From: Planococcus halocryophilus
GTDB taxonomy: Bacteria; Bacillota; Bacilli; Bacillales_A; Planococcaceae
DNA: 37,833 nucleotides
Direction of reading: 5' to 3'
NCBI RefSeq assembly: GCF_022489025.1
Contig: NZ_JAKVTG010000022.1
Coordinates: 1-37,833 of the forward strand
Positions 9,205-16,143 of the stretch are shown here, one piece after another (within the stretch, counting starts at the first letter, position 1; each line of letters opens with the position of its first letter). The position numbers and the translations under genes are program-made. The notes beneath the pieces were generated by a model that had not been told where the DNA came from, made no database searches, and saw only the letters and a program-made list of their open reading frames with translations.

Positions 9205-9702
9205 TTAAGCTTCTAACTTGCGTTGTGCAAATTCATCATCCATTTTCAAGAAGTATTCTCCGCCTTCTTCAATGGCTTTTACTCTTGCAATAATATCACG
9301 GAATGATTTTTCTTCTTCCATTTGTTCTTCGATAAACCAATCTAAGAACGATAATGTCGCATGTTCTTCTAATTCACCAGCCAATGTGACCAATGCGTAA
9401 ATATTGCTCGTCACGCTTTTCTCTTGAGCCAATGAATTTTCTAGTACATCTAACGCACTGACAAAATGATTTTTTGGTTCAGTCAATGCCTGTAATACTG
9501 GCTTTTCATCCATTGTCACTAAATATTGATAAAACTTCATCGCATGGTAATGTTCTTCTTTTGATTGGATTAAATAGAAGTTTGCAAAACCATGGTACCC
9601 TTTTTTCGAAAAATACGCTGCCATTGCCGTATACGCATGTGCTGCTTGTAATTCATTATTAAATTGATCGTTTAACGCATTCGTTAGTTTTTCTGATAAC
9701 AT
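9205..9702 (-). CDS. ftnA: Bacterial non-haem ferritin
   Basis: A 165 aa four-helix ferritin, the usual length for FtnA. The ferroxidase-centre residues fall at the standard positions: E17, E50 and H53 (in KEEHYHAMK), E94, Q127 and E130, with Tyr24. The protein should assemble into a 24-mer that oxidises Fe(II) and stores Fe(III). AGGAGG precedes the start ATG at 9702. A near-consensus PerR-type box overlaps the likely -10 region only 24 bp upstream, suggesting peroxide- or metal-responsive control. The FetAB-like exporter follows on the same strand, and a Fur-box-bearing flavin operon diverges from the same intergenic region, so the neighbourhood is an iron-homeostasis hub. Confidence 0.95.
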   Translation of the reverse strand: MLSEKLTNALNDQFNNELQAAHAYTAMAAYFSKKGYHGFANFYLIQSKEEHYHAMKFYQYLVTMDEKPVLQALTEPKNHFVSALDVLENSLAQEKSVTSNIYALVTLAGELEEHATLSFLDWFIEEQMEEEKSFRDIIARVKAIEEGGEYFLKMDDEFAQRKLEA

Positions 9703-9725
9703 GTTTTATTCCTCCTATTTCTTAT

Positions 9726-9740
9726 TTAGAATTATTATAA
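9726..9740. promoter_or_regulatory. PerR-type operator (7-1-7) in the ferritin promoter
   Basis: TTAGAATTATTATAA matches the Bacillus PerR box TTATAATNATTATAA at 13 of 14 defined positions. On the minus strand it contains TATAAT at 9734-9739, the probable -10 element of the ferritin gene. No convincing -35 hexamer was found. Regulator identity is inferred from the consensus. Confidence 0.6.
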
Positions 9741-9802
9741 TGTAGTTAATATAACATAGCCTTGTTAAACAATCAAATCAAATGAGAATAAAGTATTTTA
9801 AT

Positions 9803-9817
9803 TGAGAATTTATATCA
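9803..9817. promoter_or_regulatory. Weaker Fur-like box
   Basis: TGAGAATTTATATCA matches TGATAATNATTATCA at 11 of 14 defined positions. It is 28 bp upstream of the stronger box, so the two could be occupied together. The region is AT-rich and chance matches are possible. Confidence 0.35.
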
Positions 9818-9845
9818 CTTATGGAAAGGTTATACCTTTTTCAGA

Positions 9846-9860
9846 CGATAATTATTATCA
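9846..9860. promoter_or_regulatory. Fur-type operator (7-1-7) upstream of ribA
   Basis: CGATAATTATTATCA matches the Bacillus Fur box TGATAATNATTATCA at 13 of 14 defined positions, with a perfect GATAAT/ATTATC dyad. It lies 86 bp upstream of the ribA start codon. A second small dyad, AAAGGT-TAT-ACCTTT, is at 9825-9839 just before it. No FMN riboswitch is seen in this region. Confidence 0.65.
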
Positions 9861-9946
9861 TTTAAAACCTCTCGAGACTAATAACTTATTTTTAGTAACA
9901 AGATGTAGTACGATATTACGTAGATAGTCATGTAGGGGGAACTAAA

Positions 9947-10708
9947 ATGACAACCATGAAGCTAGATCCAAAAGTATTTGCAATATTAAAAGAGAAAATT
10001 CAAATGATCCAAACTGAAGAAGGCGCCGTGTACTTAATGGGTCCAATCCGGCTACCTGTGAATTTATATGAAGAAACTTTTGTATTCAATTGGTATTGCT
10101 GGTTGAGTCTTGACGAAGTTACGGAAGATTACGAGGGCATCATCGAAAAACTTAACTCAGCTAACCTTGCTGAATATCAACAATCGAGTGTTCTTGTATA
10201 TGGAGACTTCGAAAATAATGAAGAAGCATTAATCCGCATGCACTCTATTTGTCATACAGGTGATATTTTTGGCAGTAAACGTTGTGATTGCGGCTATCAA
10301 CTAAAACAATCGATGAAGCGAATTACCGACCACGGTACAGGTGCATTGTTTTATTTAGCAAATCACGAAGGGCGCGGCATTGGTCTCTTCAGCAAAGCAA
10401 TGGCGTATGTTCTACAAGAAAATGGCTATGATACCGTTGAAGCAAATGAACAATTAGGATACGTGGATGACTCCAGAAATTATGGGGATGCGATTGCTGT
10501 ACTACAAGCACTTCGCACTAAACCTGTAACTTTGATGACTAACAATCCTAAAAAAGTCGATGCTATCGAAAAAGCCGGATTGCAAATTGCATCCAGAACC
10601 TCTCTTTGGGGAGACGAATCCGAATACAACAAAGACTACTTGCAAACAAAAATCGATCGTTCTGGACACCTAAAGGACGAGGAGGATATTTTGCATGTCA
10701 AACCATGA
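9947..10708 (+). CDS. ribA: GTP cyclohydrolase II, stand-alone RibA
   Basis: First committed step of riboflavin synthesis: GTP to 2,5-diamino-6-ribosylamino-pyrimidinone phosphate, formate and pyrophosphate. The zinc ligands C102, C113 and C115 are seen in SICHTGDIFGSKRCDCG. NHEGRGIGL (139-147) and the TNNPKK loop (198-203) bind GTP, and R177 in DSRNYG corresponds to the catalytic Arg. The 253 aa length, with about 80 residues before the core and no RibB (DHBP synthase) domain, differs from the fused RibBA usual in Bacillus riboflavin operons. GGGGG precedes the ATG. It overlaps ribD by 14 bp. The upstream region holds Fur-type boxes and no FMN riboswitch, suggesting iron rather than flavin control. 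Confidence 0.93.
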   Translation: MTTMKLDPKVFAILKEKIQMIQTEEGAVYLMGPIRLPVNLYEETFVFNWYCWLSLDEVTEDYEGIIEKLNSANLAEYQQSSVLVYGDFENNEEALIRMHSICHTGDIFGSKRCDCGYQLKQSMKRITDHGTGALFYLANHEGRGIGLFSKAMAYVLQENGYDTVEANEQLGYVDDSRNYGDAIAVLQALRTKPVTLMTNNPKKVDAIEKAGLQIASRTSLWGDESEYNKDYLQTKIDRSGHLKDEEDILHVKP

Positions 10709-11798
10709 TTTTTATATGAACCTTGCTTTGACGAATGCGCAAACGTTAAAAGGGCAAACAGACCCTAACCCTCTCGTTGGCTCTGTTATCGTTAATGACA
10801 ACCGAATTGTTGGCATTGGAACGCATCTTAAAGCTGGTGAGCCACATGCTGAGATTCATGCACTCCGCATGGCGGGTGACATGAGTCGAGGCGCTACTAT
10901 TTATGTAACACTTGAACCTTGCTCTCATTTCGGTCGTACCGGTCCTTGCGCGCAAGCGATTATCGATGCGGGCATTGAAAAAGTGGTCATCGCAACTTTA
11001 GACCCGAACCCCATCGTTGCCGGAAATGGTGTACGAATGCTAAAAGAAGCAGGCATAGAAGTAATTGTGGGCGTTCGCGAGGAGGAAGCCATAAAGATGA
11101 ATGAAGTCTTTAATAAATTCATCGTAACGAAAACTCCTTTTGTGACATTAAAAGCTGCGTCTACACTGGATGGCAAAATCGCCACCCACTCTCTTGATAG
11201 CAAATGGATTACAGCAGAAGAAGCACGATTAGATGTTCACTTGATGCGTAGTCAGCATATGGCCATTCTGGTAGGTGTTGGCACTGTTATTGAAGATGAC
11301 CCTGAGTTGACGGCGCGTATTTCGAACGGTCGAAATCCGCTTCGTATTGTACTAGATTCCACATTGCGTATTCCGCTCGATTCCAAACTCGTTACAGATG
11401 GCATTGTTGATACATGGATTTTCACCAGTAAAAATTACGATACGGATAAACGACAGGCATTAGAAAAATTAGGCGTTTCGATATTTGAAACTAGCCATGA
11501 TACGCAAGTCGATGTCGTCGACGTTGTTCGCATGCTCGGTGAAAAAGGCATTTCTTCACTCTTTATCGAAGGTGGCGGCACTATCAATGCAGCGTTTCTA
11601 GAAAACGACTTGATCGATAAAGTGGTATTTTATTTTGCCCCTAAACTTGTTGGTGGGACAATGGCGCCGACTTTTATTGAAGGAACAGGTGTGGAATGGA
11701 TGAAAGATGCCATAGAATTGCGTGATGGTGAATTCAGTAAAGTCGGGAAAGACTTTAAATTTACAGGCTATCCTGAAAAGCGAGGCAGCAGCACATGA
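10695..11798 (+). CDS. ribD: Bifunctional pyrimidine deaminase/reductase RibD
   Basis: Steps two and three of riboflavin synthesis, deamination and then NADPH-dependent side-chain reduction of the RibA product. The N-terminal deaminase domain (about 1-145) shows the zinc site H51-A-E53 and C76/C85 in EPCSHFGRTGPC. The reductase domain (about 147-365) shows LKAASTLDGKIAT, the ILVGVGTVIEDDP segment and the FIEGGGTINAAFL segment. The 367 aa length is standard. GAGGAGG lies inside the end of ribA, so translation is coupled. No ribE (riboflavin synthase) or ribH (lumazine synthase) follows; an HAD phosphatase does, overlapping by four bases. A main rib operon may exist elsewhere, making this a second copy. 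Confidence 0.95.
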   Translation: MSNHDFYMNLALTNAQTLKGQTDPNPLVGSVIVNDNRIVGIGTHLKAGEPHAEIHALRMAGDMSRGATIYVTLEPCSHFGRTGPCAQAIIDAGIEKVVIATLDPNPIVAGNGVRMLKEAGIEVIVGVREEEAIKMNEVFNKFIVTKTPFVTLKAASTLDGKIATHSLDSKWITAEEARLDVHLMRSQHMAILVGVGTVIEDDPELTARISNGRNPLRIVLDSTLRIPLDSKLVTDGIVDTWIFTSKNYDTDKRQALEKLGVSIFETSHDTQVDVVDVVRMLGEKGISSLFIEGGGTINAAFLENDLIDKVVFYFAPKLVGGTMAPTFIEGTGVEWMKDAIELRDGEFSKVGKDFKFTGYPEKRGSST

Positions 11799-12367
11799 AA
11801 TTCGGTTTTGATATAGACGATACCTTGATTAATTTGCGTGAATACGCCTTTCATTATTACCAAAAACAATTAGACCAACCAGTAGATATCGCTATTTTCC
11901 ACGGTTTGAATCGTGTGGAAATACATGAAGCATTCGGTTTAAGTAATGAAGATGGGAAAAACATGTGGGATCGTTCGTTAGACTTTTTGTATTTCACTGA
12001 CTGTCCGCTGTATTCTGGTGCACTTAAATTATTAAAGCAGCTCCAGTCAGACGGTCACGAAATCTACTATATAACGTCGCGTCCACTCGAACACACGGAA
12101 AATACATTCAACTGGATGGTTGAAAAAGGCTTTCCTATCGTAAGAGAAAACTTTTTCTGTGGTATGAAAGATTCGGAAAAAGTGGAGATCATTAAAAGCT
12201 TGCAGTTGGATTATTATTTCGATGACAAGCCAGCTGTTTTAAATACGTTAACGGGTGAATCCGTGAACGTGATTGTTAAAGATCAATCGTATAACCGCCA
12301 TCTCGATTTGCCACGTGTTGAAAACTGGGACGAGTTGGGCGATTTGATGAATAGTGAAATAAAGTAA
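11795..12367 (+). CDS. HAD-superfamily phosphatase/5'-nucleotidase-like protein
   Basis: HAD hydrolase of 190 aa resembling the 5'(3')-deoxyribonucleotidase/YqfW group. Motif I is DIDDT at residues 6-10 (nucleophile D6, acid D8), motif II is T94 in YYITSRP, Lys124 or Lys128 can serve as motif III, and motif IV is FDDKP at 141-145. It overlaps ribD by four bases (ATGA) and is followed by a terminator, making it the third gene of the ribA-ribD operon. Riboflavin synthesis needs an HAD phosphatase to remove phosphate from the RibD product, and in Bacillus other HAD proteins (YcsE, YitU, YwtE) can do this. Position strongly suggests the same job here; sequence alone would allow a nucleotidase. 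Confidence 0.82.
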   Translation: MKFGFDIDDTLINLREYAFHYYQKQLDQPVDIAIFHGLNRVEIHEAFGLSNEDGKNMWDRSLDFLYFTDCPLYSGALKLLKQLQSDGHEIYYITSRPLEHTENTFNWMVEKGFPIVRENFFCGMKDSEKVEIIKSLQLDYYFDDKPAVLNTLTGESVNVIVKDQSYNRHLDLPRVENWDELGDLMNSEIK

Positions 12368-12382
12368 ATAAATGTCGTAGAT

Positions 12383-12429
12383 GAAACACAGGCAAAATGC
12401 TTCAGGTAGGCATTTGCCTCGTTTCTTTT
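12383..12429 (+). terminator. Intrinsic terminator of the ribA-ribD-HAD operon
   Basis: GAAAC-GGCAAAATGC pairs with GCATTTGCC-GTTTC and is followed by a short T tract. It starts about 15 bp past the last stop codon and confirms that the operon ends after the HAD gene. Confidence 0.75.
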
Positions 12430-12437
12430 GATAGTAG

Positions 12438-12473
12438 AAAAAAGGGCGGAGAAATTTCTCCGCCCTTTTTTTA
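12438..12473. terminator. Bidirectional intrinsic terminator
   Basis: GGGCGGAGAAATTTCTCCGCCC is a strong near-perfect stem with A and T tracts outside on both strands. It backs up the rib operon terminator and ends the minus-strand NTF2-like gene, whose stop codon lies in its T tract. Confidence 0.93.
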
Positions 12474-12839
12474 TTCAACTAAATCTTCTTCACTTAAATG
12501 ACATTCTCCAAAAGCGTCATCTAATGTGTCGTATCTCCCTAAACGATGAACTTTCCCATTTCTCATTTGCATGTACGTGTATATCGTGACATGACCACTT
12601 TGGTGTTCCCAAGTAGCTTTTTGAACACAAATCACTTCGTCACCTTTAGCGTAATAGTCTTGTGTTTCCATATGAATGCCTGACTGTTCAATCCACTTCT
12701 GCAAAATATCATGACCTTCTGCGACACCTCTAGGCCCGACCAATTCAATATGCGGATCTGAAACTTCAAGTACAGCTTTAATGTTTTTGTCGTTCACTTT
12801 TTCAATCCATTGATTTGCAATGTTGATGGTATTCTCCAT
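12471..12839 (-). CDS. NTF2/SnoaL-like small protein
   Basis: A 122 aa protein of the NTF2-like alpha+beta-barrel class. The start is ATG at 12839, with AAGGAG eight bases upstream; the open frame continues upstream without a good site. The pattern is typical of SnoaL-like proteins: an N-terminal helix (NIANQWIEKVNDKNIKAVLEV), then PHIELVGPRGVAEGHDILQKW, then beta strands ending in MQMRNGKVHRLGRYD. Such proteins are ketosteroid-isomerase-like enzymes or binding proteins, and no active site can be assigned. It is monocistronic. The fold is likely; the function is unknown. Confidence 0.75.
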   Translation of the reverse strand: MENTINIANQWIEKVNDKNIKAVLEVSDPHIELVGPRGVAEGHDILQKWIEQSGIHMETQDYYAKGDEVICVQKATWEHQSGHVTIYTYMQMRNGKVHRLGRYDTLDDAFGECHLSEEDLVE

Positions 12840-12896
12840 TTTCTCTTCTCCTTTCCTATAAAATGCATACACGTTTCCACGTAGCTCTATAAAGTC

Positions 12897-12930
12897 GAAA
12901 AAGAAGATAGGAAAAAACCTATCTTCTTTA
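12897..12930 (-). terminator. Intrinsic terminator overlapping the stop of the 99-aa gene
   Basis: AAGAAGATAGG and CCTATCTTCTT form an 11-bp perfect stem with a six-base loop, followed by U residues on the minus strand. The upstream arm includes part of the stop codon. Confidence 0.85.
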
Positions 12931-13227
12931 GTAATTCTCGTTTTTCAATTTTTTAAACGTCTTCACGAATTTATCTGGGTCCGTATAGATCATATAAGTC
13001 AATACACCGCGGTGCGTATGAAGGTATAACAATCTGGCTTCTGAAGAAAACGATTTGTAAGAGATATCCCATACATTCGCAACATGAAATTGTGAACCTG
13101 GTGTTATCAACGTATCTTTATATAAGTCAATATTGCGTTCAGTTTCAACGATTTTCATTTCGCCAGCCTCTATGGAACGTTCTGTGTCGATATAAGTGAT
13201 GGATGACAATAACTTTAAATGATCCAT
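12928..13227 (-). CDS. Uncharacterised 99-aa protein
   Basis: I do not recognise this family. The start ATG at 13227 has AAGGAGG nine bases upstream and the gene ends in a strong terminator, so it is very probably expressed. The protein is soluble and mixed charge, with no signal peptide or transmembrane segment. Alternating hydrophobic segments (MKIVETERNIDLY, then FHVANVWDISYKSF, then ARLLYLHTHRGVLTYMIY) suggest a small beta-rich domain followed by a C-terminal helix with Lys-rich end (PDKFVKTFKKLKNEN). A PH-like fold is possible but unproven. It diverges from the YwaF gene. Confidence 0.7.
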   Translation of the reverse strand: MDHLKLLSSITYIDTERSIEAGEMKIVETERNIDLYKDTLITPGSQFHVANVWDISYKSFSSEARLLYLHTHRGVLTYMIYTDPDKFVKTFKKLKNENY

Positions 13228-13392
13228 GCCGGCATTCCTCCTAAGGAGCTTTTAAAGCAGTTTATCGTAGAAACAGCATTTTACGCAAAACATCTGTTTA
13301 TATTTATGTGAAACTACCTGCTTCAAGTAACGTAAACAACCAATTAATGTTAAACTATTCTCACAATATCTTCTGTATGGAGGAGTGGCGAT

Positions 13393-14112
13393 ATGGAAAG
13401 TTGGTTTGGTGCGACATCTACTCATTATTTCACTCTTTTTTCTACGAGCCACTTGATCGTACTTACTGTGGCTCTTATCGGAAGTCTTCTTCTTTTTTCA
13501 TTTAAAAATAAGTTGAAAGGTAACCAACAAGGGACCAATTGGTTACGCTGGACATTGCTAGCTTTACTCTTAGCATCGGAAATCTCTTATCATTATTGGG
13601 CTATCACCAATGACGTGTGGCGCTTTCATAACCAGATGCCTTTTCATCTATGCGGAGTCGCTTCTGTAGTTTCGATAATTGGTTTACTGACTATGCGTCC
13701 CTTCTGGATTCAACTGGCCTTCTTTTTCGGCATACTTCCTGCCTTTTTAGCGTTAGTTACTCCTGAATTGCCTTATGATTACCAGCATTTTCGTTTTTGG
13801 AAATTCTTTATTCACCACACGGCTATAACATGGGCTTGTCTGTATTTAGCTTTAAGTCGTCCTCAAGCTATTACGATGCGGTCTTTTTTTTCAACTTATA
13901 GTTTACTGCTTGTTTATGCCGCTGTAATTGGCTTTTTTATCAATCCATGGACTGATTCTAATTTCCTTTTTTTAATGCAGCGCCCCACAACGACTTCTCC
14001 GTTAGACTTTTTTGGCGAAGGCATCTGGTATTACATTAACCTTTGTTTAACCACTTTTGCGTTATTTTTCATTCAATACTTACTGTTTCGTAAATTCGTT
14101 AAGCACTCGTGA
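13393..14112 (+). CDS. ywaF: YwaF-like integral membrane protein (TIGR02206 family)
   Basis: A 239 aa protein with about seven hydrophobic segments, of the YwaF/TIGR02206 family. Characteristic features are the Q-M-P-FHLCG segment in the middle, the YDYQHFRFWKFFIHHTAI segment after it, and a small-residue C-terminal region ending in LLFRKF. The function of the family is not established. The start ATG at 13393 has GGAGG at good spacing. A second, shorter frame overlaps its start but lacks a ribosome-binding site. The gene is followed by a terminator palindrome that also marks the left border of the intergenic repeat region. Confidence 0.85.
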   Translation: MESWFGATSTHYFTLFSTSHLIVLTVALIGSLLLFSFKNKLKGNQQGTNWLRWTLLALLLASEISYHYWAITNDVWRFHNQMPFHLCGVASVVSIIGLLTMRPFWIQLAFFFGILPAFLALVTPELPYDYQHFRFWKFFIHHTAITWACLYLALSRPQAITMRSFFSTYSLLLVYAAVIGFFINPWTDSNFLFLMQRPTTTSPLDFFGEGIWYYINLCLTTFALFFIQYLLFRKFVKHS

Positions 14113-14162
14113 ATTGACTTAGTAATCCACTAAGTCTAACGCAAGGTAATAGTAAACATAAA

Positions 14163-14190
14163 AAAAGCTTCCGGAACCGGAAGCTTTTCA
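14163..14190 (+). terminator. Terminator palindrome, left copy (end of ywaF)
   Basis: AAGCTTCCGG and CCGGAAGCTT with a two-base loop, then TTTT. It ends the YwaF transcript. An identical palindrome lies 598 bp to the right. Confidence 0.85.
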
Positions 14191-14232
14191 GACTGTAGAC
14201 AAAAGAATATTTACTCAATTTTGTATGCATAT

Positions 14233-14433
14233 AGGATTCTCCGCATTTAGTGGACGCTTTCCGCGGACTCCGCGCTGAGCCTCCTCGTCGCAAGCTCCTG
14301 CGGGGTCTCACCACTTCGTTTTTCCGCTGGAAAGTCAGTGACCGAAGAAATTCGGGCAGTGACTTTGCGACGAAGCTAGCGTAGCGATGCAGGAGCATAT
14401 CTTTGCCCTTCGCCACTAGGTGCTCCGAATCCT
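14233..14433. repeat. Intergenic repeat element 1 (~200 bp, inverted ends)
   Basis: The ends AGGATTC...TAGTGG (14233-14253) and its inverted counterpart CCACTAG...GAATCCT (14413-14433) define a 201-bp element. It contains 14364-14398, a 35-bp segment repeated identically at 14615-14649 in element 2. Its left arm (CGCTTTCC and GCCTCCTCGTC words) resembles the reverse complement of the right arm of element 2. Confidence 0.65.
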
Positions 14434-14516
14434 GAAGCGAGTGAGTAAATTTTTTTGATAGGTTACTTTTATGGTGAAGTGCACTCAAATATCTCATAGT
14501 AATCGAAGCTGGAAAC

Positions 14517-14715
14517 CTTCAACTAGGTTGGTCACGAAGACTCCTATGGGAGCAGCGTAGCGACGTAAGAGACCCCGCAGGAATAGCATTGGCCGAAGCC
14601 TGCGAGGACAAGCTTTTGCGACGAAGCTAGCGTAGCGATGCAGGAGCATGGGTTTTCAGTGACGAGGAGGCTGAAGCTGAGCCCATGGAAAGCGAAGTGG
14701 CCAGCCTAGTTGAAG
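14517..14715. repeat. Intergenic repeat element 2 (~200 bp, 19-bp inverted ends)
   Basis: The ends CTTCAACTAGGTTGGTCAC (14517-14535) and GTGGCCAGCCTAGTTGAAG (14697-14715) are inverted repeats with two mismatches. It holds the second copy of the 35-bp direct repeat at 14615-14649. There is no coding potential; it looks like a small non-autonomous or structural repeat. Confidence 0.7.
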
Positions 14716-14759
14716 ATTATGCATCATTATTCAGTTTAATAAGACTTTGTCTACAAGCT

Positions 14760-14787
14760 GTAAGCTTCCGGAACCGGAAGCTTTTTT
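14760..14787 (-). terminator. Terminator palindrome, right copy (end of hisC)
   Basis: The same AAGCTTCCGG/CCGGAAGCTT hairpin. Read on the minus strand it lies a few bases past the hisC stop codon, but its U-rich tail on that strand is weak. The T tract is stronger on the plus strand. Confidence 0.7.
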
Positions 14788-14789
14788 CT

Positions 14790-15899
14790 CTACGCTTGTT
14801 TAACTAATAAGCTTGTTAAAGCATCAATAAAAAATTGGTTTTCTTCTTCTGTCCCAACGGAAACGCGCACGTAATCAGGCAATCCCCAAATTTTCCCGTG
14901 GCGCACAATGACACCTTTAGCCATTAATTGTTTGTATAAGTTTTCACCGTCTTCACCAATTTGTACCAACACAAAATTGGCCATACTTTCAATATACGTT
15001 AATCCCAGCTCGTTAAAAGCTTTGTATAATTGCAGGCGTCCTGCTTTATTGGTCTCTTGAGAAGTTTCTACGTGATCAGCATCTCCAATAGCTGCGGTTG
15101 CTGCCATTTGTGCTAATGTATTGACATTAAATGGCTCTTTTACTTTCAAAATCGATTGAACAATTGACTCAGGAGCGATACCAAAACCAACGCGTACACC
15201 CGCAATGCCGTAAATTTTCGAGAAAGTTTCCAATGTCACAACTGGATATCCTGCGTTCACGTATTCCACACCATTTGTGTAATCCGCTGCGTCTGCAAAA
15301 TGATCGTAAGCCGCATCAATAACTACTAAAACGTCATCAAGCGCATCTACCAATTTATCCAAATCCGATTTCGGGATATACGTACCCGTCGGATTGTTCG
15401 GCGTACAGATGTAGATAATCTTCGTTTTTTCCGTAACCGCAGAAATTAATGCGTCTACATCATACTCAAAGTCTTCTTTAAATTTAACGGGTACAACTGT
15501 AGCACCCATAATATGTGCACCGAAATCGTATTCACTAAAAGATGGAGATGGAACAATTACTTCGTCCCCTGCTTCAAGAAAGGCTTCAGAGATTAACGTG
15601 ATCAATTCGTCGGCACCATTTGTTGTAATTACTTGTTTTGGCGTTACTTGGTATTTTTCGGCAATAGCTTTCTTTAATGCGCTAGCATCTGCATCGGGGT
15701 AACGGTTTAACCCTGCTAATCCGTTTTGGATGGCGGCCACTGCTTTAGGAGAAGGCCCTAACGGATTTTCGTTAGATGCTAGTTTGACGACACGGTCCAA
15801 TCCTAATTCTTTTTGCACTTCCCAAATTGGTTTTCCGGGTGAGTATGGCTGGATTTTCTCTAATGTTTTACGTGCTGTAATTTTGCTTGAGCTTGTCAT
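14790..15899 (-). CDS. hisC: Histidinol-phosphate aminotransferase
   Basis: PLP-dependent class I/II aminotransferase of 369 aa, HisC subgroup: imidazole acetol phosphate plus glutamate to histidinol phosphate. It often also serves aromatic amino acid transamination in Bacillus. The N-terminal KLASNENPLGPSPKA (39-53) is the HisC signature. CTPNNPTGT (165-173) and D195 in VVIDAAY contact the cofactor, and K228 in TFSKIYGIAGVRVG forms the Schiff base. GGAGG precedes the ATG. It is monocistronic here, away from other his genes, and tryptophan genes lie 4 kb away, so a role in Tyr/Phe synthesis is possible. The family assignment is secure. Confidence 0.93.
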   Translation of the reverse strand: MTSSSKITARKTLEKIQPYSPGKPIWEVQKELGLDRVVKLASNENPLGPSPKAVAAIQNGLAGLNRYPDADASALKKAIAEKYQVTPKQVITTNGADELITLISEAFLEAGDEVIVPSPSFSEYDFGAHIMGATVVPVKFKEDFEYDVDALISAVTEKTKIIYICTPNNPTGTYIPKSDLDKLVDALDDVLVVIDAAYDHFADAADYTNGVEYVNAGYPVVTLETFSKIYGIAGVRVGFGIAPESIVQSILKVKEPFNVNTLAQMAATAAIGDADHVETSQETNKAGRLQLYKAFNELGLTYIESMANFVLVQIGEDGENLYKQLMAKGVIVRHGKIWGLPDYVRVSVGTEEENQFFIDALTSLLVKQA

Positions 15900-16143
15900 A
15901 GGGATTCCTCCAAAAGTATATGTGATGTATTATTATCTATGTATTTTTATAATGATACCATTGTCATCAAGCATTTCAAATCCAATTGGTTTTTAAGCTG
16001 TCCCATGTATCAAAGGGCATGACCACTTCGTACCTTATTATACAGAATTGCAACATTATTTGCACAAGCATATCCAACTATTTGTGTCGGATAAAATAAT
16101 GTGGTTAACTGTTAAACAGACAGATTGAAAGAGGAGTTTTAAC

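Larger units (their letters stand above)
14161..14787. repeat. Intergenic region with inverted ends and two ~200-bp repeat elements
   Basis: This 627-bp gene-free stretch is bracketed by two copies of the palindrome AAGCTTCCGG-NN-CCGGAAGCTT, each with an outer A/T tract. Just inside each copy is a similar sequence in inverted orientation (TGTAGACAAA on the left, TTTGTCTACA on the right). Between them lie two ~200-bp inverted-repeat elements (separate entries). Base composition and wording (GAGCCTCCTCGTCGC, GGGGTCTC) differ from the neighbouring genes. I see no plausible coding sequence. It resembles GC-rich intergenic repeat families of Bacilli, recalled rather than searched. Confidence 0.75.

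Noticed and set aside
9861..9946. FMN riboswitch (RFN element) upstream of ribA
   Set aside because: The conserved RFN sequence blocks and multi-stem layout are absent. The gap is short and AT-rich with only Fur-like boxes and small dyads.
14099..14497. A 132-codon minus-strand open frame over the intergenic repeat region
   Set aside because: It consists of repeat-element sequence, has no ribosome-binding site and overlaps the terminator and the end of ywaF.
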